The notes under the pieces are model-generated. The model saw nothing but the letters and a program-made list of their open reading frames with translations. It had not been told where the DNA came from and made no database searches. A stretch of 20,000 bases of DNA from Stramonita haemastoma. Lineage: Eukaryota; Mollusca; Gastropoda; Neogastropoda; Muricidae. The stretch is from the NCBI GenBank assembly GCA_030674155.1, contig CM060341.1, positions 41,279,772 to 41,299,771 of the forward strand, in the 5' to 3' direction. Both the position numbers and the translations under genes were made by a program. Shown piece after piece: positions 1 to 9,614 of the stretch (position 1 is the first letter of the stretch; each line of letters begins with the position of its first letter).

Positions 1-256
1 CTGAAGTCAGGACACTACAAAAACACAAACAGTATAAACTATTAATTTATCATGCTTTAAAGCACTATGGATATAGAGCCATGGTTATTACTGTGCTTGT
101 AGAGAAATAATTTTCAATGAAAAATATTTGCACATGCACATGTGCATGCACACGCAGAGGTAAAAAAGACAAATAAACTACAGACTGTGTATTACTCAGT
201 AATGAAGGTATTTTTTTTATCAATACTCAATACACTTCTGTGATTATTGGGTTGCA
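1..256. other. 3' flank of the receptor gene
   Basis: This AT-rich stretch lies downstream of the receptor stop codon (TAA at 257-259 read on the minus strand). No coding signal was seen. No canonical AATAAA was found on the minus strand; the closest are two GATAAA hexamers, near 43-48 and 213-218. The 3' UTR probably lies here, but its end cannot be fixed. Confidence 0.4.
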
Positions 257-2338
257 TTATTGTACATTTCTGGATAACTGCAGACAGTTGATTTCATTCT
301 TCACCTGGGTAATGATAAGTGTTTTCAGGTTATTTTCTCTCTCTTTCTTCTGTTTTTGTTTCAAGGCGGTGTATGTGTAGAGGAAGGGATTCAGAGCTGC
401 ATTGAAGGGCAGAGCAACAGTGGCCATTGCAGCATTGACCTCCCCTGACACAGGGATGTCCACCTTGGCCAGAAGTCCACAGAGACCAATGGGGAACCAG
501 CACAGAAAGTCGGACATGGCAATGACCAGAAGACGACGAGCTATGGTGGCTTCTTTGGATCTGCTTGTGTTCTTGACAATGGCACTGTCCTTACTCTTCA
601 GTCCATCATCTGACATTGCGGTAGTTGTCACTGACCAGTAGATGAGGCTCTGACCTATCGCAATCAACAAAAACATGACCAGGTTGATCACAATCATGAC
701 ACTGAAGGAATAATGGCGGCCAGGGAAGTCAGTTCTTGTGACTGGCAGAGGAATACAGATTCCTTTCTGGCGGTAAAACGCCCAGTTGGCTGTCACAGGG
801 AGTAAAGGTATGGAGGCCAGGATCACCCCCAGTCCCCAAGTCATAACACAGGCGATGTGAGCAGATGTGACTCCAAAACGAAGACGACTGAAAGGGAAAC
901 GAATGACAAGAAATCGGTCCAAGGTGATGATGCTGATAAGGAATGACGATACTTCACAAGACAGAAAGGACAGGAATCCTGCAATGCTGCAAGTGGCACT
1001 GTGCCTCCATGCTATGTCATGCCACAGGTAAACGCCAGCATATACACGGTCTGCTATTCCAATTATAAAGAGGTAAAGTCCCATTAAAAAGTCAGACATA
1101 GCCAAGTGAATGACAAATACTGCATAACCAACCCTATTTTTCCCTGAATAAATCAACTTCAAACGATATAGAAAGCTGGCCAGGTTTCCAAATAATGCAA
1201 GGATGGCAAAGAAAAAAATGCCTATTTCATAAAAGACAGACCTGAGTAGATTTTCACAGGAGGAGATTTCATCTCCTGGGGCATCACATTTTCCAGTGAA
1301 ACTTTCCGGCAACACAGCTGAACAGCACAGCTTGTAGTTGTCCCCAGTGACTTGCTTTAAGTCCTGCATTTCTTTCATGAAGTCAGGGCTGAAGTCATAC
1401 ACAGGACAGCCCTGCAAGTTTAAAATATTTAACCTCCTGAAGAAAGATTTTGTGTTCAAGGATTCCAGTCCACTAAAGGATAGATCTAGAATCAGTACCT
1501 CAGGCATAAAGTCAGAGAACAATTGCAGATTGGAATGCTGGTCTAGGACTCTAGACATATTCAATCTTTCCAATGATGTTAGCTGGAAACTTCCACTGAA
1601 GCCAGAAAGACTAGGTGACAGAGGATTGCCAGCAAGAGCCAGTTCCTTCAGATTCTTTAGCGGTGTGAAGTGGTTGAAGTTGAGATCGTAGAGTAAATTA
1701 TCACTAAGGTCCAAGACACGAAGGTTAGGTAATGTGATTTCACTGACATTTCTCCAGCCACATGCCGCCACGTTCAAATGGATCAGCATGGTGTTGTTGA
1801 TGACAGAGTCTAAGGTCACTCCCGTGCCTCTGGCATCTACATAGCGGAGATGCAGAACAGTCTCTGAGCGAGCCAGTGGATTACCAAAGCAGACACACTG
1901 GTCAAAGCAAGCCTCGTCCATTTGGCACATCAGTTCGTCATCCTGTTGTGGACATTGAGCTACACCATCACACAGGTGTTGCACGTGCATGCAAATTTGT
2001 CTGTCCAGTCCCCGGCATCGGTACAGTCCTTCACAAGTGAATGCATCACACCCCATTTCATCCTCATGACCTGGACAATCATGCATGCCATTGCACCTGG
2101 TGTAGATAGGTAGGCAAAACCCATCACCTGGACACTGGTAGTGTGTAGGTGGACACTGGGCTGTACCATCAGCTAGGGGAACAACCATGAAGTGTCCTTC
2201 TCCATCCAAATTGACCACTGCTGGAGGTTTGACCATACTGTAGGTGATAGTGTCAAGGTCAGTGTACTGGCAACCAATCTCGTCCACTGCCGTTCTACAA
2301 TCACTGGCCCCATCACAAATGCGGCTTAAATGGATACA
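257..2338 (-). CDS. GRL101-like LDLa/LRR G protein-coupled receptor, terminal exon
   Basis: This is the last exon of a leucine-rich-repeat GPCR that acts at the plasma membrane. Residues are counted from the codon at 2287, which is not a start. The exon opens at 2338 after a TTCTTCCTATAG acceptor with the second half of an LDLa module (ICDGASDC, DEIGC). Two more LDLa modules follow at about 45-80 and 85-121 (CDG, DDEL). Leucine-rich repeats span about 168-312 (LRVLDLSDN, LKELALAGN, VLILDLSFSG). A Cys-rich hinge at 321-344 precedes seven helices: TM1 354-377 (GN), TM2 386-410 (MSDFL), TM3 431-456 then DRF, TM4 474-497, TM5 527-553, TM6 581-606 (CWFP), TM7 615-641 (NPFLY). Cys433 and Cys511 can form the usual TM3-EL2 disulfide. 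The frame is clean down to TAA. The layout matches Lymnaea GRL101, related to relaxin-type LGRs; ligand and G-protein coupling cannot be read from sequence. Confidence 0.93.
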   Translation of the reverse strand, partial: CIHLSRICDGASDCRTAVDEIGCQYTDLDTITYSMVKPPAVVNLDGEGHFMVVPLADGTAQCPPTHYQCPGDGFCLPIYTRCNGMHDCPGHEDEMGCDAFTCEGLYRCRGLDRQICMHVQHLCDGVAQCPQQDDELMCQMDEACFDQCVCFGNPLARSETVLHLRYVDARGTGVTLDSVINNTMLIHLNVAACGWRNVSEITLPNLRVLDLSDNLLYDLNFNHFTPLKNLKELALAGNPLSPSLSGFSGSFQLTSLERLNMSRVLDQHSNLQLFSDFMPEVLILDLSFSGLESLNTKSFFRRLNILNLQGCPVYDFSPDFMKEMQDLKQVTGDNYKLCCSAVLPESFTGKCDAPGDEISSCENLLRSVFYEIGIFFFAILALFGNLASFLYRLKLIYSGKNRVGYAVFVIHLAMSDFLMGLYLFIIGIADRVYAGVYLWHDIAWRHSATCSIAGFLSFLSCEVSSFLISIITLDRFLVIRFPFSRLRFGVTSAHIACVMTWGLGVILASIPLLPVTANWAFYRQKGICIPLPVTRTDFPGRHYSFSVMIVINLVMFLLIAIGQSLIYWSVTTTAMSDDGLKSKDSAIVKNTSRSKEATIARRLLVIAMSDFLCWFPIGLCGLLAKVDIPVSGEVNAAMATVALPFNAALNPFLYTYTALKQKQKKERENNLKTLIITQVKNEINCLQLSRNVQ

Positions 2339-2396
2339 CTATAGGAAGAATTAATACAAAAGGAAGAGAGGCAAAACCAACGTGAAAAAGACAAAA

Positions 2397-2410
2397 ATGA
2401 TGATGATGAT

Positions 2411-2456
<46 letters not shown>

Positions 2457-2485
2457 GACGAATGACGATGACGATGATGATGATG
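2397..2485. repeat. (TGA)n trinucleotide microsatellite, imperfect
   Basis: This is a run of GAT/ATG triplets with a few interruptions (ATATG near 2410, GACG near 2458-2474). It lies inside the receptor intron. The poly-Ser and His frames across it are artefacts of the repeat. Confidence 0.95.
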
Positions 2486-2679
2486 CAAAGCCTGGGTAAG
2501 TAAGTATGGAGGTCAAGCTGTTACCCATGCAGTAGACAGCCCCCACCCTCCACTCGCTGGAATGATCCATTGAAAGGCAATCGCCAATATGACTGGTTCA
2601 AGTGCTGTTGCAAGAGCCACCAGAACGCTGCCATATCGCCCCTTAGCCATGAACTACCCTGGGGACTCCAATTTCTCGA

Positions 2680-2880
2680 TTTTCCTCAGGGATGGTGTCT
2701 AAACACGACACCTGTGTGCAAGCCGTTTTAAAAAAAAATTGTCATCGGCTACTACCAGCACGCGCACACATTGGGCTTTTCTTCCTAAAGGTGGAACTGG
2801 TTTTTAACATGTGCACAAGATGTTCTGCTGCGTGTGCACACAAGACTCGATTTATAATCTCAGCGGAAGGATTTTGACAT
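2680..2880 (-). mobile_element. degraded SINE copy, same family as 15571-15908
   Basis: Read on the plus strand, this segment follows the reverse complement of the SINE at 15571-15908. Shared blocks are CCTCAGGGATGGTGT, AAACACGACAC, a T/A-rich patch, TTTTAACATGTGCACAAGAT with GTTCTGC, and a diverged TTTATAATCTCA near the end. The copy therefore lies on the minus strand, within the receptor intron. The distal end of the SINE (the GGGGAGAGCAGCCC part) was not recognised, so this copy is partial or too diverged there. Confidence 0.8.
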
Positions 2881-3086
2881 TCCTTTCGAATTTTTTGTCA
2901 AACTGGGAAGAAAGGGCGAGACAGAGAATCGAAACCAAAACTTTACGGTTTACTTGTTGGCAGGTGAACATCTTTACCAACCTGCCACCTTCCTTCTGTC
3001 TGTCTCTTCATCTGTTTACTGGTGTATCTGGTGAATAGGTTAACAAGCTTGGATAAAATACAAAGACAACAATACAAAGTACCAAC

Positions 3087-3490
3087 CTGTCCTCTATCAC
3101 AGCCGAAACTGTTTTCACCACAAGGCGGGAAGTGACAATTCACCTCGTCGCTGTTGTCCCTGCAGTCTTCTTTCAGATCACACACCAAGCTGTAGGGCAC
3201 GTGCTTCCCGGTTGTCTGACAGATGAAATAAGGAGTTGCTGTCTGTTGACCCGTGGCCACTCTGCACGAGGCAGTGACGTGTGACACAGTGCCTCTGCTG
3301 TCCAGCTGACCCGAGCACAGACTGTGCTGGTCACAGGCCAAACCCAGATGGGTGACGTGCAGCAATGGGCAGGTGACCACAGGAACTGGGGATCCAGAAG
3401 TGTTACGATGGTCAGCAGTGATCACAATCCTGTCTTTGAGGAGTCTTCCCTGTAATCTGGGTACTCCGCATTGTTGACTTACCACTGCAA
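3087..3490 (-). CDS. GRL101-like receptor, internal ectodomain exon
   Basis: This is an ectodomain exon of the receptor at 257-2338. It starts after TTTCTTTATTCAG (AG at 3492-3491, a phase-1 entry) and ends at 3087 before GTTGGT (phase 0). There is no in-frame ATG upstream before a stop, so it is an internal exon, not the first. The product has a Cys-rich N-terminal part (QQCGVP, CPLLHV, CDQHSLC), then one full LDLa module (YFICQ, VPYSLVCD, DCRDNSDEVNC) with the acidic calcium-binding tail DNSDE. The first half of the next module (PPCGENSFGCDRGQ) follows and is completed by the terminal exon. Six-Cys LDLa spacing is preserved. An alternative acceptor, GCAG at 3485, would shorten the exon by six bases without changing frame. 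Upstream exons, including the signal peptide, were not found in this window. Confidence 0.82.
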
Positions 3491-3650
3491 CTGAATAAAG
3501 AAATAGATTGACACAAATCAAATGTAGTTTAGTTTGAGAGGTTCATGTGATTCAGTTTGATATGGGACTTATTCTACTTCAGTTATTGCTGTGCACCATC
3601 TACATGTTTACATTAATACTTGATACAGTACAGGTTTTGTTCAACTTTCT

Positions 3651-4589
<939 letters not shown>

Positions 4590-4738
4590 GCCTTAGGGGC
4601 TGATGGCGCTAAGTTTAAACAGGGCCTTGGGGGCTGATGGCGCTAAGTTTAAACAGGGCCTTAGGGGCTGATGGCGCTAAGTTTAAACAGGGCCTTAGGG
4701 GCTGATGGCGCTAAGTTTAAACAGGGCCTTGGGGGCTG
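4590..4738. repeat. 34-base tandem repeat, about 4.3 copies
   Basis: Units start at 4591, 4625, 4659, 4693 and a partial one at 4727, giving an exact 34-base period. Each full unit contains CTGATGGCGCTAAG followed by the perfect 8-base palindrome GTTTAAAC. The only clear difference between units is A or G after CCTT (A, G, A, A, G). Copies are otherwise identical, so the array is young or homogenised. No coding frame runs through it. Confidence 0.95.
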
Positions 4739-5864
4739 TGGTATGAAAGTTCTCTGCTAGAAGAGGATGACACCAGGAAGGTCTAGTTTCAGGATTGTTA
4801 TGAATTCAGGTTCTGACTGTGAAGGTCTGCTGTGGACCAGAATGATCTTAGTCACTGTCTAATCAATCATAAACCAGAGTCTGATGTCATGTCATCATGA
4901 AATAACTTGTAAAACCGTGAGTGTACTTGGGGAAACAGTTTCGGACTTTGTTGAAATATGTGAAAGCCTATTGAAATATTTTGTGTTGCATATACATGTA
5001 GCATTTCTTAATATATTGTCAAAGGAGGGGATTCTGAGAATTGTTTAAAGCTGAGATGAGAATCTGAAAATGTGAGCCTCTGTGTGTGTGGGGGTCGGTG
5101 GGTGGGTGTGTTGTGTGTTTGTTGTGTGTGCCTCTCACACACATTTGTGTGTAAATTACGCAGGTTCAAATTGCTTAATGTCCTTTTAAGTCTCTTCACA
5201 AATAATGATATTAGACAAACGAAAAAGAAATGGGGTCAGGGTCTGGATCAAAGTTTTGGGGGTGGATGTACACAGTTTTGACTATTGGTGGACAAGTCAA
5301 TGGAAATCAGGTGACTGAACTAAAAGGAATGCTAGAGTATGCAGCTGGTGAATAATACTTAACCCATTTAAGCCTGCTGTTCCTTTTCATGGACAGTTAA
5401 TAAAATCCACCCCCAACAGTAACTTTTCTGTTCTTGTTTCGGATTGTTGGTTTTTAAATGAACAAGGAAAGTAGTCATTGTCACTTACAAGCAGTTGTTT
5501 TTGGTGAACACCCTTGACATTTTTACTGGGGGCTGACATTTGCTCCAAGGAGGTGAATTTTCTTGCAGCAATGTACCAATGTCAAAGGTAAGCATACAGG
5601 TATCTTGTTTGTAAAGTTTTTATACATCTTTATGAACAGAAAATATGTGTTATAGAATGATAGAGAAACGCATTTCAGTTTATGTTGGAAACTGATTATT
5701 GTTTGTTATGCTAGCATAAATGTGCATCCCTAAAAATCTGGGAGGGTAAAAGGTCTTACAAAGAGAAAGTGGAAAAACATTTTTAGAATGGTCATTTTGC
5801 AAATGTATAGAGGGGGTTGAAGATACTGTTATTACAGGTAAACTCAAAACCATCGGCATAGTTA
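4739..5864. other. gene-free interval
   Basis: No recognisable gene was found. The interval holds a GT-rich stretch at 5081-5146. It also has a 19-base segment at 5569-5587 flanked by a good acceptor (TTTTCTTGCAG) and a good donor (GTAAGC), which is discussed as a finding only. Confidence 0.45.
5081..5146. repeat. GT-rich low-complexity stretch
   Basis: Imperfect TGTG runs with GGGTGGG patches, followed by CACACACA at about 5136. Reading it as protein gives only Cys/Val-rich artefacts. Confidence 0.8.
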
Positions 5865-6275
5865 ATGTCATTAGAGGAACAAAAGATTTTTTCTGATGAA
5901 CTAAATTATTTCTATTGCCCCTTTGACTATAAAGGGAGTAAACATGAGTTTGAATCGGTTCTTTTTAATTTGCGAAAAGATGTCTGTGATAGTCATTCAG
6001 ATGATGAAGATTTTTTTGTTACCAGCCACCATGGCACAGTGATTGATGCCTTGGATTTTGGACTGGAAAGTGGGGGTTCTGAATTGTCTGTACTGTTCAG
6101 GATTGTAACTAGATGTGGTAAAATTGTAGGCTGTGAGCAAGATATTTTGAACTTCTCCCTTTTAAAAAGTGCTACAGAATACACACGGCTAAAATTCTGC
6201 GATATTAGAATTAATTTTCTTATTCCCACATCAATTCTGCTGCTTAATAAGTGCATGACAAAACATCTGAACTGA
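5865..6275 (+). other. unassigned 136-codon open frame, possibly chance
   Basis: An ATG-initiated frame of 136 codons ends in TGA. It has no domain, signal peptide or membrane segment that I recognise. Upstream, TTATTACAG at about 5830-5838 could act as an acceptor. Part of the frame, near 6030-6095, resembles a decayed tRNA-derived SINE head (GGCACAGTGATTGATGCC, then GGTTCTGAATT as a damaged B box), which argues against a real protein. I recognise no relative. Confidence 0.15.
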
Positions 6276-6302
6276 CCCATTGTGAGTCAGCCAGGGAGTG
6301 GG

Positions 6303-6345
6303 TGAGAGAGAAAGAGAGAAAAAAAAGAGAGAGAGAGAGACAGGC

Positions 6346-6384
<39 letters not shown>
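6303..6384. repeat. GA/GACA microsatellite
   Basis: GA-rich sequence passes into about ten GACA units ending near 6384. Confidence 0.93.
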
Positions 6385-6554
6385 TGACAAATGAAAATGG
6401 TTTGTTATGTTAAGCAGATATGCCCATTCACAAGGGTACAGCAGAGTAGGGGCTTGGCACAAAACACGTATACATATATGATTAACATTATAATCAATTA
6501 AACCCAAAATATTCCACATGGCATGGATTCCAAAGCATGGTTTTAAAAACATTG

Positions 6555-7115
6555 CAGAATATAGCAGAATACTGACAGTCTATAAATACTGTTGGCTGTT
6601 CCAATCACAGTAGTAAACCCCCCAGTAATAGAATATAAAAGTCATTGTACTCACTTTGAAGGTCCAGTATGCAGTGTTCCAAAACTTCCACCCCAAAACT
6701 ATCATGTTTTCTTTTTTTTTAATGAATCATACAGAAGAACATATGAGGACACTACAAAAGTATCCTTTTCTGTACCTAGCATATCTTTATACATCTTTAT
6801 AACAACAGTATTTTCATTTTCAACATCAACATGCTCACTAAAATGTGACAACGATTTTCTGATCATGACACTTATTCCTCCCGAATATCTTCCCTGATGA
6901 GAAAGTTTACTAGCTTTTCAAATAAACAGCAGATAATCATGAAAAAATGGGAAGTCAACATCAGTTGCAATAAACGTTTCTGTTAAACATATTACATTAT
7001 ATTCCAAAAGAAAATTAACAAAGTATGTGTTATCTAATTTTGTTAAAAGACCATGCACATTGTAATTTAAGAATTTAATATGGTTTATGTTTGCATTTAG
7101 ATCTTTAAATGCCAT
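6555..7115 (-). mobile_element. decayed LINE fragment: N-terminal APE-type endonuclease
   Basis: Read on the minus strand this is the endonuclease domain of a non-LTR retrotransposon, which nicks target DNA. An ATG at 7115 begins a frame with FLNYNVHGLLTKL and VICLTETFIATD, the Asn- and Glu-bearing first motifs of APE-like endonucleases. After one in-frame TGA (near 6917) the same frame resumes with GRYSGGISVMIRKS and MLGTEKDTF to about 6716. Beyond a T/A-run frame change come VLEHCILDL and FYILLLGGFTTVIG to about 6555. The usual GDFN block reads GGFT, so a catalytic Asp and Asn are gone. No reverse transcriptase follows; the copy is truncated and dead. It differs from the LINE at 14980-19440, so it is a second family. 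Confidence 0.82.
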
Positions 7116-7232
7116 GTGCTAGACTGGCCCCTTAGACATGCTCTTTGCTGCATTAAAGTGGGTGTTCTTGCCTGGCTTCTTACCATAACCTGTGGCCCGG
7201 CCAATTTCCTATTTTAGTTCATGAGAGAGAAA

Positions 7233-7288
7233 ATAAATGAATGAACTAATTAATGAATGAATGAATGGATGAATGAATGAATGAATAA
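7233..7288. repeat. (AATG)n tetranucleotide repeat
   Basis: About a dozen imperfect AATG units. On the minus strand this is (ATTC)n immediately after AATAAAGATT, so it is probably the 3' tail of the SINE at 7233-7565. Confidence 0.92.
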
Positions 7289-7565
7289 TCTTTATTTTCA
7301 AAGGGTAACAGAGTAGGCATTCACATACATGTTTTCATCCTGCCCTTAACCTGTTTAGGGAATAGAACCCCCCACCCCCAAATCTAAACTACCATCACCA
7401 ACAATAGAAGTTCAAAACCTATGATTTAAAAAGGGATAGATATACATTCAACATACCCATAATCCCTACTAAATACATTTTGAAGCATAGGAAAGGCTGG
7501 CTACCTCTTATGATTTTAACCTTCAGTTAATTGGGCAAGCACTCTACCAACTGAGCTGAGTGGCC
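7233..7565 (-). mobile_element. tRNA-headed SINE with an L2/CR1-like 3' tail
   Basis: Read on the minus strand from 7565, the element opens with GGCCACTCAGCTCAGTTGG followed by TAGAG, a tRNA 5' half with a good Pol III A box. At 7521-7511 there is GGTTAAAATCA, a damaged B box about eight bases too close for a normal tRNA. A body of about 200 bases follows. It ends GAAAATAAAGATT and then (ATTC)n, the kind of tail used by L2/CR1-type LINEs. It is therefore a retroposed tRNA-derived SINE, not a tRNA gene. The family name is unknown to me. No clear target-site duplication was found. Confidence 0.65.
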
Positions 7566-8302
7566 TCTCAATATTATAGGGTCATTTAAACCTTATGTAA
7601 TTCACTTTTATTCACCCTTGACCAGATCCAACTTGAACATCTCTCAGCCGATTCTTTCATGGCTTTCAGGGCTCTGGTCTTTTGCTTCCCGGCAATCCAG
7701 AGCTGTGATATATACCAGAGAGAGATGGACTCCAACAAAAGGGTAGATCTAAGTATTTGAAAGAGAAGACATGGCTTATATAACAAACTTCATTGACTAG
7801 TTCAGATTAAATTGTGAAACAGTTAATGATAATCAGACTTTTTCGAAGGGTATTCATCTAAAAGCACAAAACAAAACAAACAAAAAAACACAGCACACGA
7901 ACATGGCAACCCGTGTCCCATGCTATGTTGTATTTTACTGAAGACAGCTTTGATTGTGAATCTGTCTAGGGTAGAAGGTCGCCAAACACCAGTGTAAATC
8001 ATAGCTAAAGAACCGTCTGTAGTGGGTACCATGGTATACTCCAGGTAATAGGCAACTGCTCCCCCCCTCCATTTCCAAGTGCGAAGGTATCTGGTAAAAA
8101 AAAAGAAAGAAAAAGAAAAAACAGTGTCATAAGGAAAGGGTCGTGGGCTGCATTCTGAGTCCAAATATTTAATGCAAGTAAAAGGGATCAGAGAAGGCTC
8201 ACATGAAACAGAATACACCCATTTAGATTTTTCAGTTTTTGAGAGGGGGCATTGTTTGTCGGATAAGAGTTCCAAGGTTTACTAAATGTAAGATTTTGTG
8301 TA
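7566..8302. other. gene-poor interval with one possible exon
   Basis: No known gene is recognised. On the minus strand, 7939-8090 has a strong acceptor (a long T/C tract then ACCAG) and a GTAAAA donor. It reads YLRTWKWRGGAVAYY, then MVPTTDGSLAMIYTGVW and DRFTIKAVFS. A second frame at 7586-7786 follows ATATATCACAG and ends near GTGAATAAAAG. The phases of the two do not join into an open frame, so no gene model is claimed. Confidence 0.25.
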
Positions 8303-8315
8303 TGCAACTGTTTTT
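8303..8315. repeat. target-site duplication, left copy
   Basis: TGCAACTGTTTTT is repeated exactly at 8626-8638. The two copies bracket the RTE-like fragment at 8316-8625. Confidence 0.85.
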
Positions 8316-8625
8316 CACTCACTCACTCACTCAGTCCCATGTCCCAAAGGACGTAGGGGGGACATGAGAGAAGACGCAACAGCGATCTTTTTCCATGCTT
8401 CACGATCCTGTGTGGCTAGTAGGAGATGTTGCAGGGGTTGGGCGGTCCAGTCTTTGATGTTGTCAACCCATGATTTCTTTTGGCGGCCTCTTCTTCTCTT
8501 GCCCTCGACTGTTCCTTGCAGGATGGTTTTTGCTAGGGTGTTGTGTCTTGTGGTGTGACCAAACCACATCAGCTTTCTCCTCTTTATGGTGGAGAGCAAA
8601 GGCTCTTGGGGGCCCACACGCTTTT
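8316..8625 (-). mobile_element. 5'-truncated RTE-like LINE, 3' end (copy A)
   Basis: On the minus strand the element encodes the C-terminal tail of an RTE-type endonuclease/reverse transcriptase: VGPQEPLLSTIKRRKL, WFGHTTRHNTLAKTILQGT, RRRGRQKKSWVDNIKDWT. The frame is open to the end at GHGTE. The 3' end is a short (TGAG)n tail. The insertion is only about 310 bases long, with the 5' end lost as is usual for LINEs. Exact 13-base duplications (8303-8315, 8626-8638) flank it, so both ends are defined. The open frame and intact duplications suggest a fairly recent event. Confidence 0.88.
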
Positions 8626-8638
8626 TGCAACTGTTTTT
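8626..8638. repeat. target-site duplication, right copy
   Basis: Same 13 bases as 8303-8315. The following ACTCAC also resembles the tail repeat on the other side, which makes the exact duplication length slightly uncertain. Confidence 0.85.
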
Positions 8639-8721
8639 ACTCACCATGAAAGTAAAACTTTCTGCATAAAACAATAATGATCAGGATGTTTATCTTGAGC
8701 ATGTTGCAGTAATATCATTAT

Positions 8722-8994
<273 letters not shown>

Positions 8995-9450
8995 GCTTAG
9001 CCTGGCAACCGTGGAGGTGCCCCTGAAGACTTGACAACCAGTTCCTTCCACTCCTCTCTCTCTGTTCTTCCTTTCTCAAAATTCGGTTGAGTTCTAGACC
9101 TGTCCATTCGCTGATGTTGTCCTCCCTTCTCTTCTTTGGTCTGCCTCTTTTTCTTCCTCCTTAGACAGCACCTTGCACTATTGTTTTTGCAAGTCCTTTT
9201 GATCTTGTGACATGCCTACCATATGAGTTTACACTTCTTTATGACTGATAGAGGGTTTTCGTAGGGACCAATGGTTCACTGGATTCTGTTATGCACATTT
9301 TCTTTGCTTATGTGGTCTGTGTAGGAGATGCCAAAGAGTCTCCGGAAGCATCTCATCTCTACTGCCTGTACTCTTCTCTCCAAATCTGCAGTCAGGGTCC
9401 ACGATTCACAGGCATACAGGAATATAGATATGACATTGGAGTATTGTTCA
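8995..9450 (-). mobile_element. 5'-truncated, decayed RTE-like LINE (copy B)
   Basis: On the minus strand this is the C-terminal end of an RTE-type reverse transcriptase: IFLYACESWTLTADLERRV, EMRCFRRLFGISYTDH, then with frame changes RSKGLAKTIVQGAV, GGRKRGRPKK and EDNISEWTGLELNR. The element ends with [11 protein letters not shown] and a stop. Stops and frameshifts make it dead. At DNA level it is nearly identical in places to the copy at 15912-16174 (for example AAGTGTAAACT and GATCAAAAGGACTTGCAAAA on the coding strand), so both belong to one subfamily. Its 3' end runs into the GATA microsatellite at 8722-8994. Confidence 0.87.
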
Positions 9451-9605
9451 GTAAATCTACGAGGAAAAGTACCTTAACACAAAAAAATTGCAAGAGTTTG
9501 TTTTTCTTCACAGATATGTAATACTATGGTACACAAACAACATTACGAAAATCTAAGCAAATCTTATGAGAATTATGCAATTTATAAGGGTTTTTATTAT
9601 GTAAT

Positions 9606-9614
9606 GTATATTCA
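9606..9614. repeat. target-site duplication, left copy
   Basis: GTATATTCA recurs at 10650-10658, at the other end of the RTE-like copy. At nine bases this is suggestive but shorter than the pair around copy A. Confidence 0.65.

Larger units (their letters stand above)
2339..3086 (-). other. phase-0 intron of the receptor gene
   Basis: Read on the minus strand, the upstream exon ends ACAG at 3087 and is followed by GTTGGT. The downstream exon starts at 2338 after TTCTTCCTATAG. Both borders fall between codons. Joining them rebuilds one LDLa module, with Cys-Asp-Arg-Gly-Gln from the first exon followed by Cys-Ile-His-Leu from the second, which is strong support for the splice. The intron contains a TGA microsatellite (2397-2485) and a degraded SINE (about 2680-2880). 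Confidence 0.85.

Noticed and set aside
402..2169. Several open frames of 60-117 codons on the plus strand and in another minus frame
   Set aside because: They lie opposite or out of frame within the receptor exon and have no motifs; the receptor frame explains the region.
3491..3521. Start codon and signal peptide of the receptor just upstream of the 3087-3490 exon
   Set aside because: The short hydrophobic stretch has no in-frame ATG before a stop, and a strong TTTCTTTATTCAG acceptor sits inside it. An internal exon is the better reading.
4590..4738. A CRISPR-like array
   Set aside because: The repeats are directly adjacent with a 34-base period and no unique spacers. The context is eukaryotic, so it is a minisatellite.
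6030..6095. tRNA-derived SINE head inside the frame at 5865-6275
   Set aside because: The A- and B-box-like pieces are too diverged, and no tail or second copy was seen, so it is not listed as an element.
7511..7565. A functional tRNA gene on the minus strand
   Set aside because: The A box is good, but the B box is damaged, the spacing is about eight bases short, and the acceptor ends do not pair properly. A SINE head fits better.
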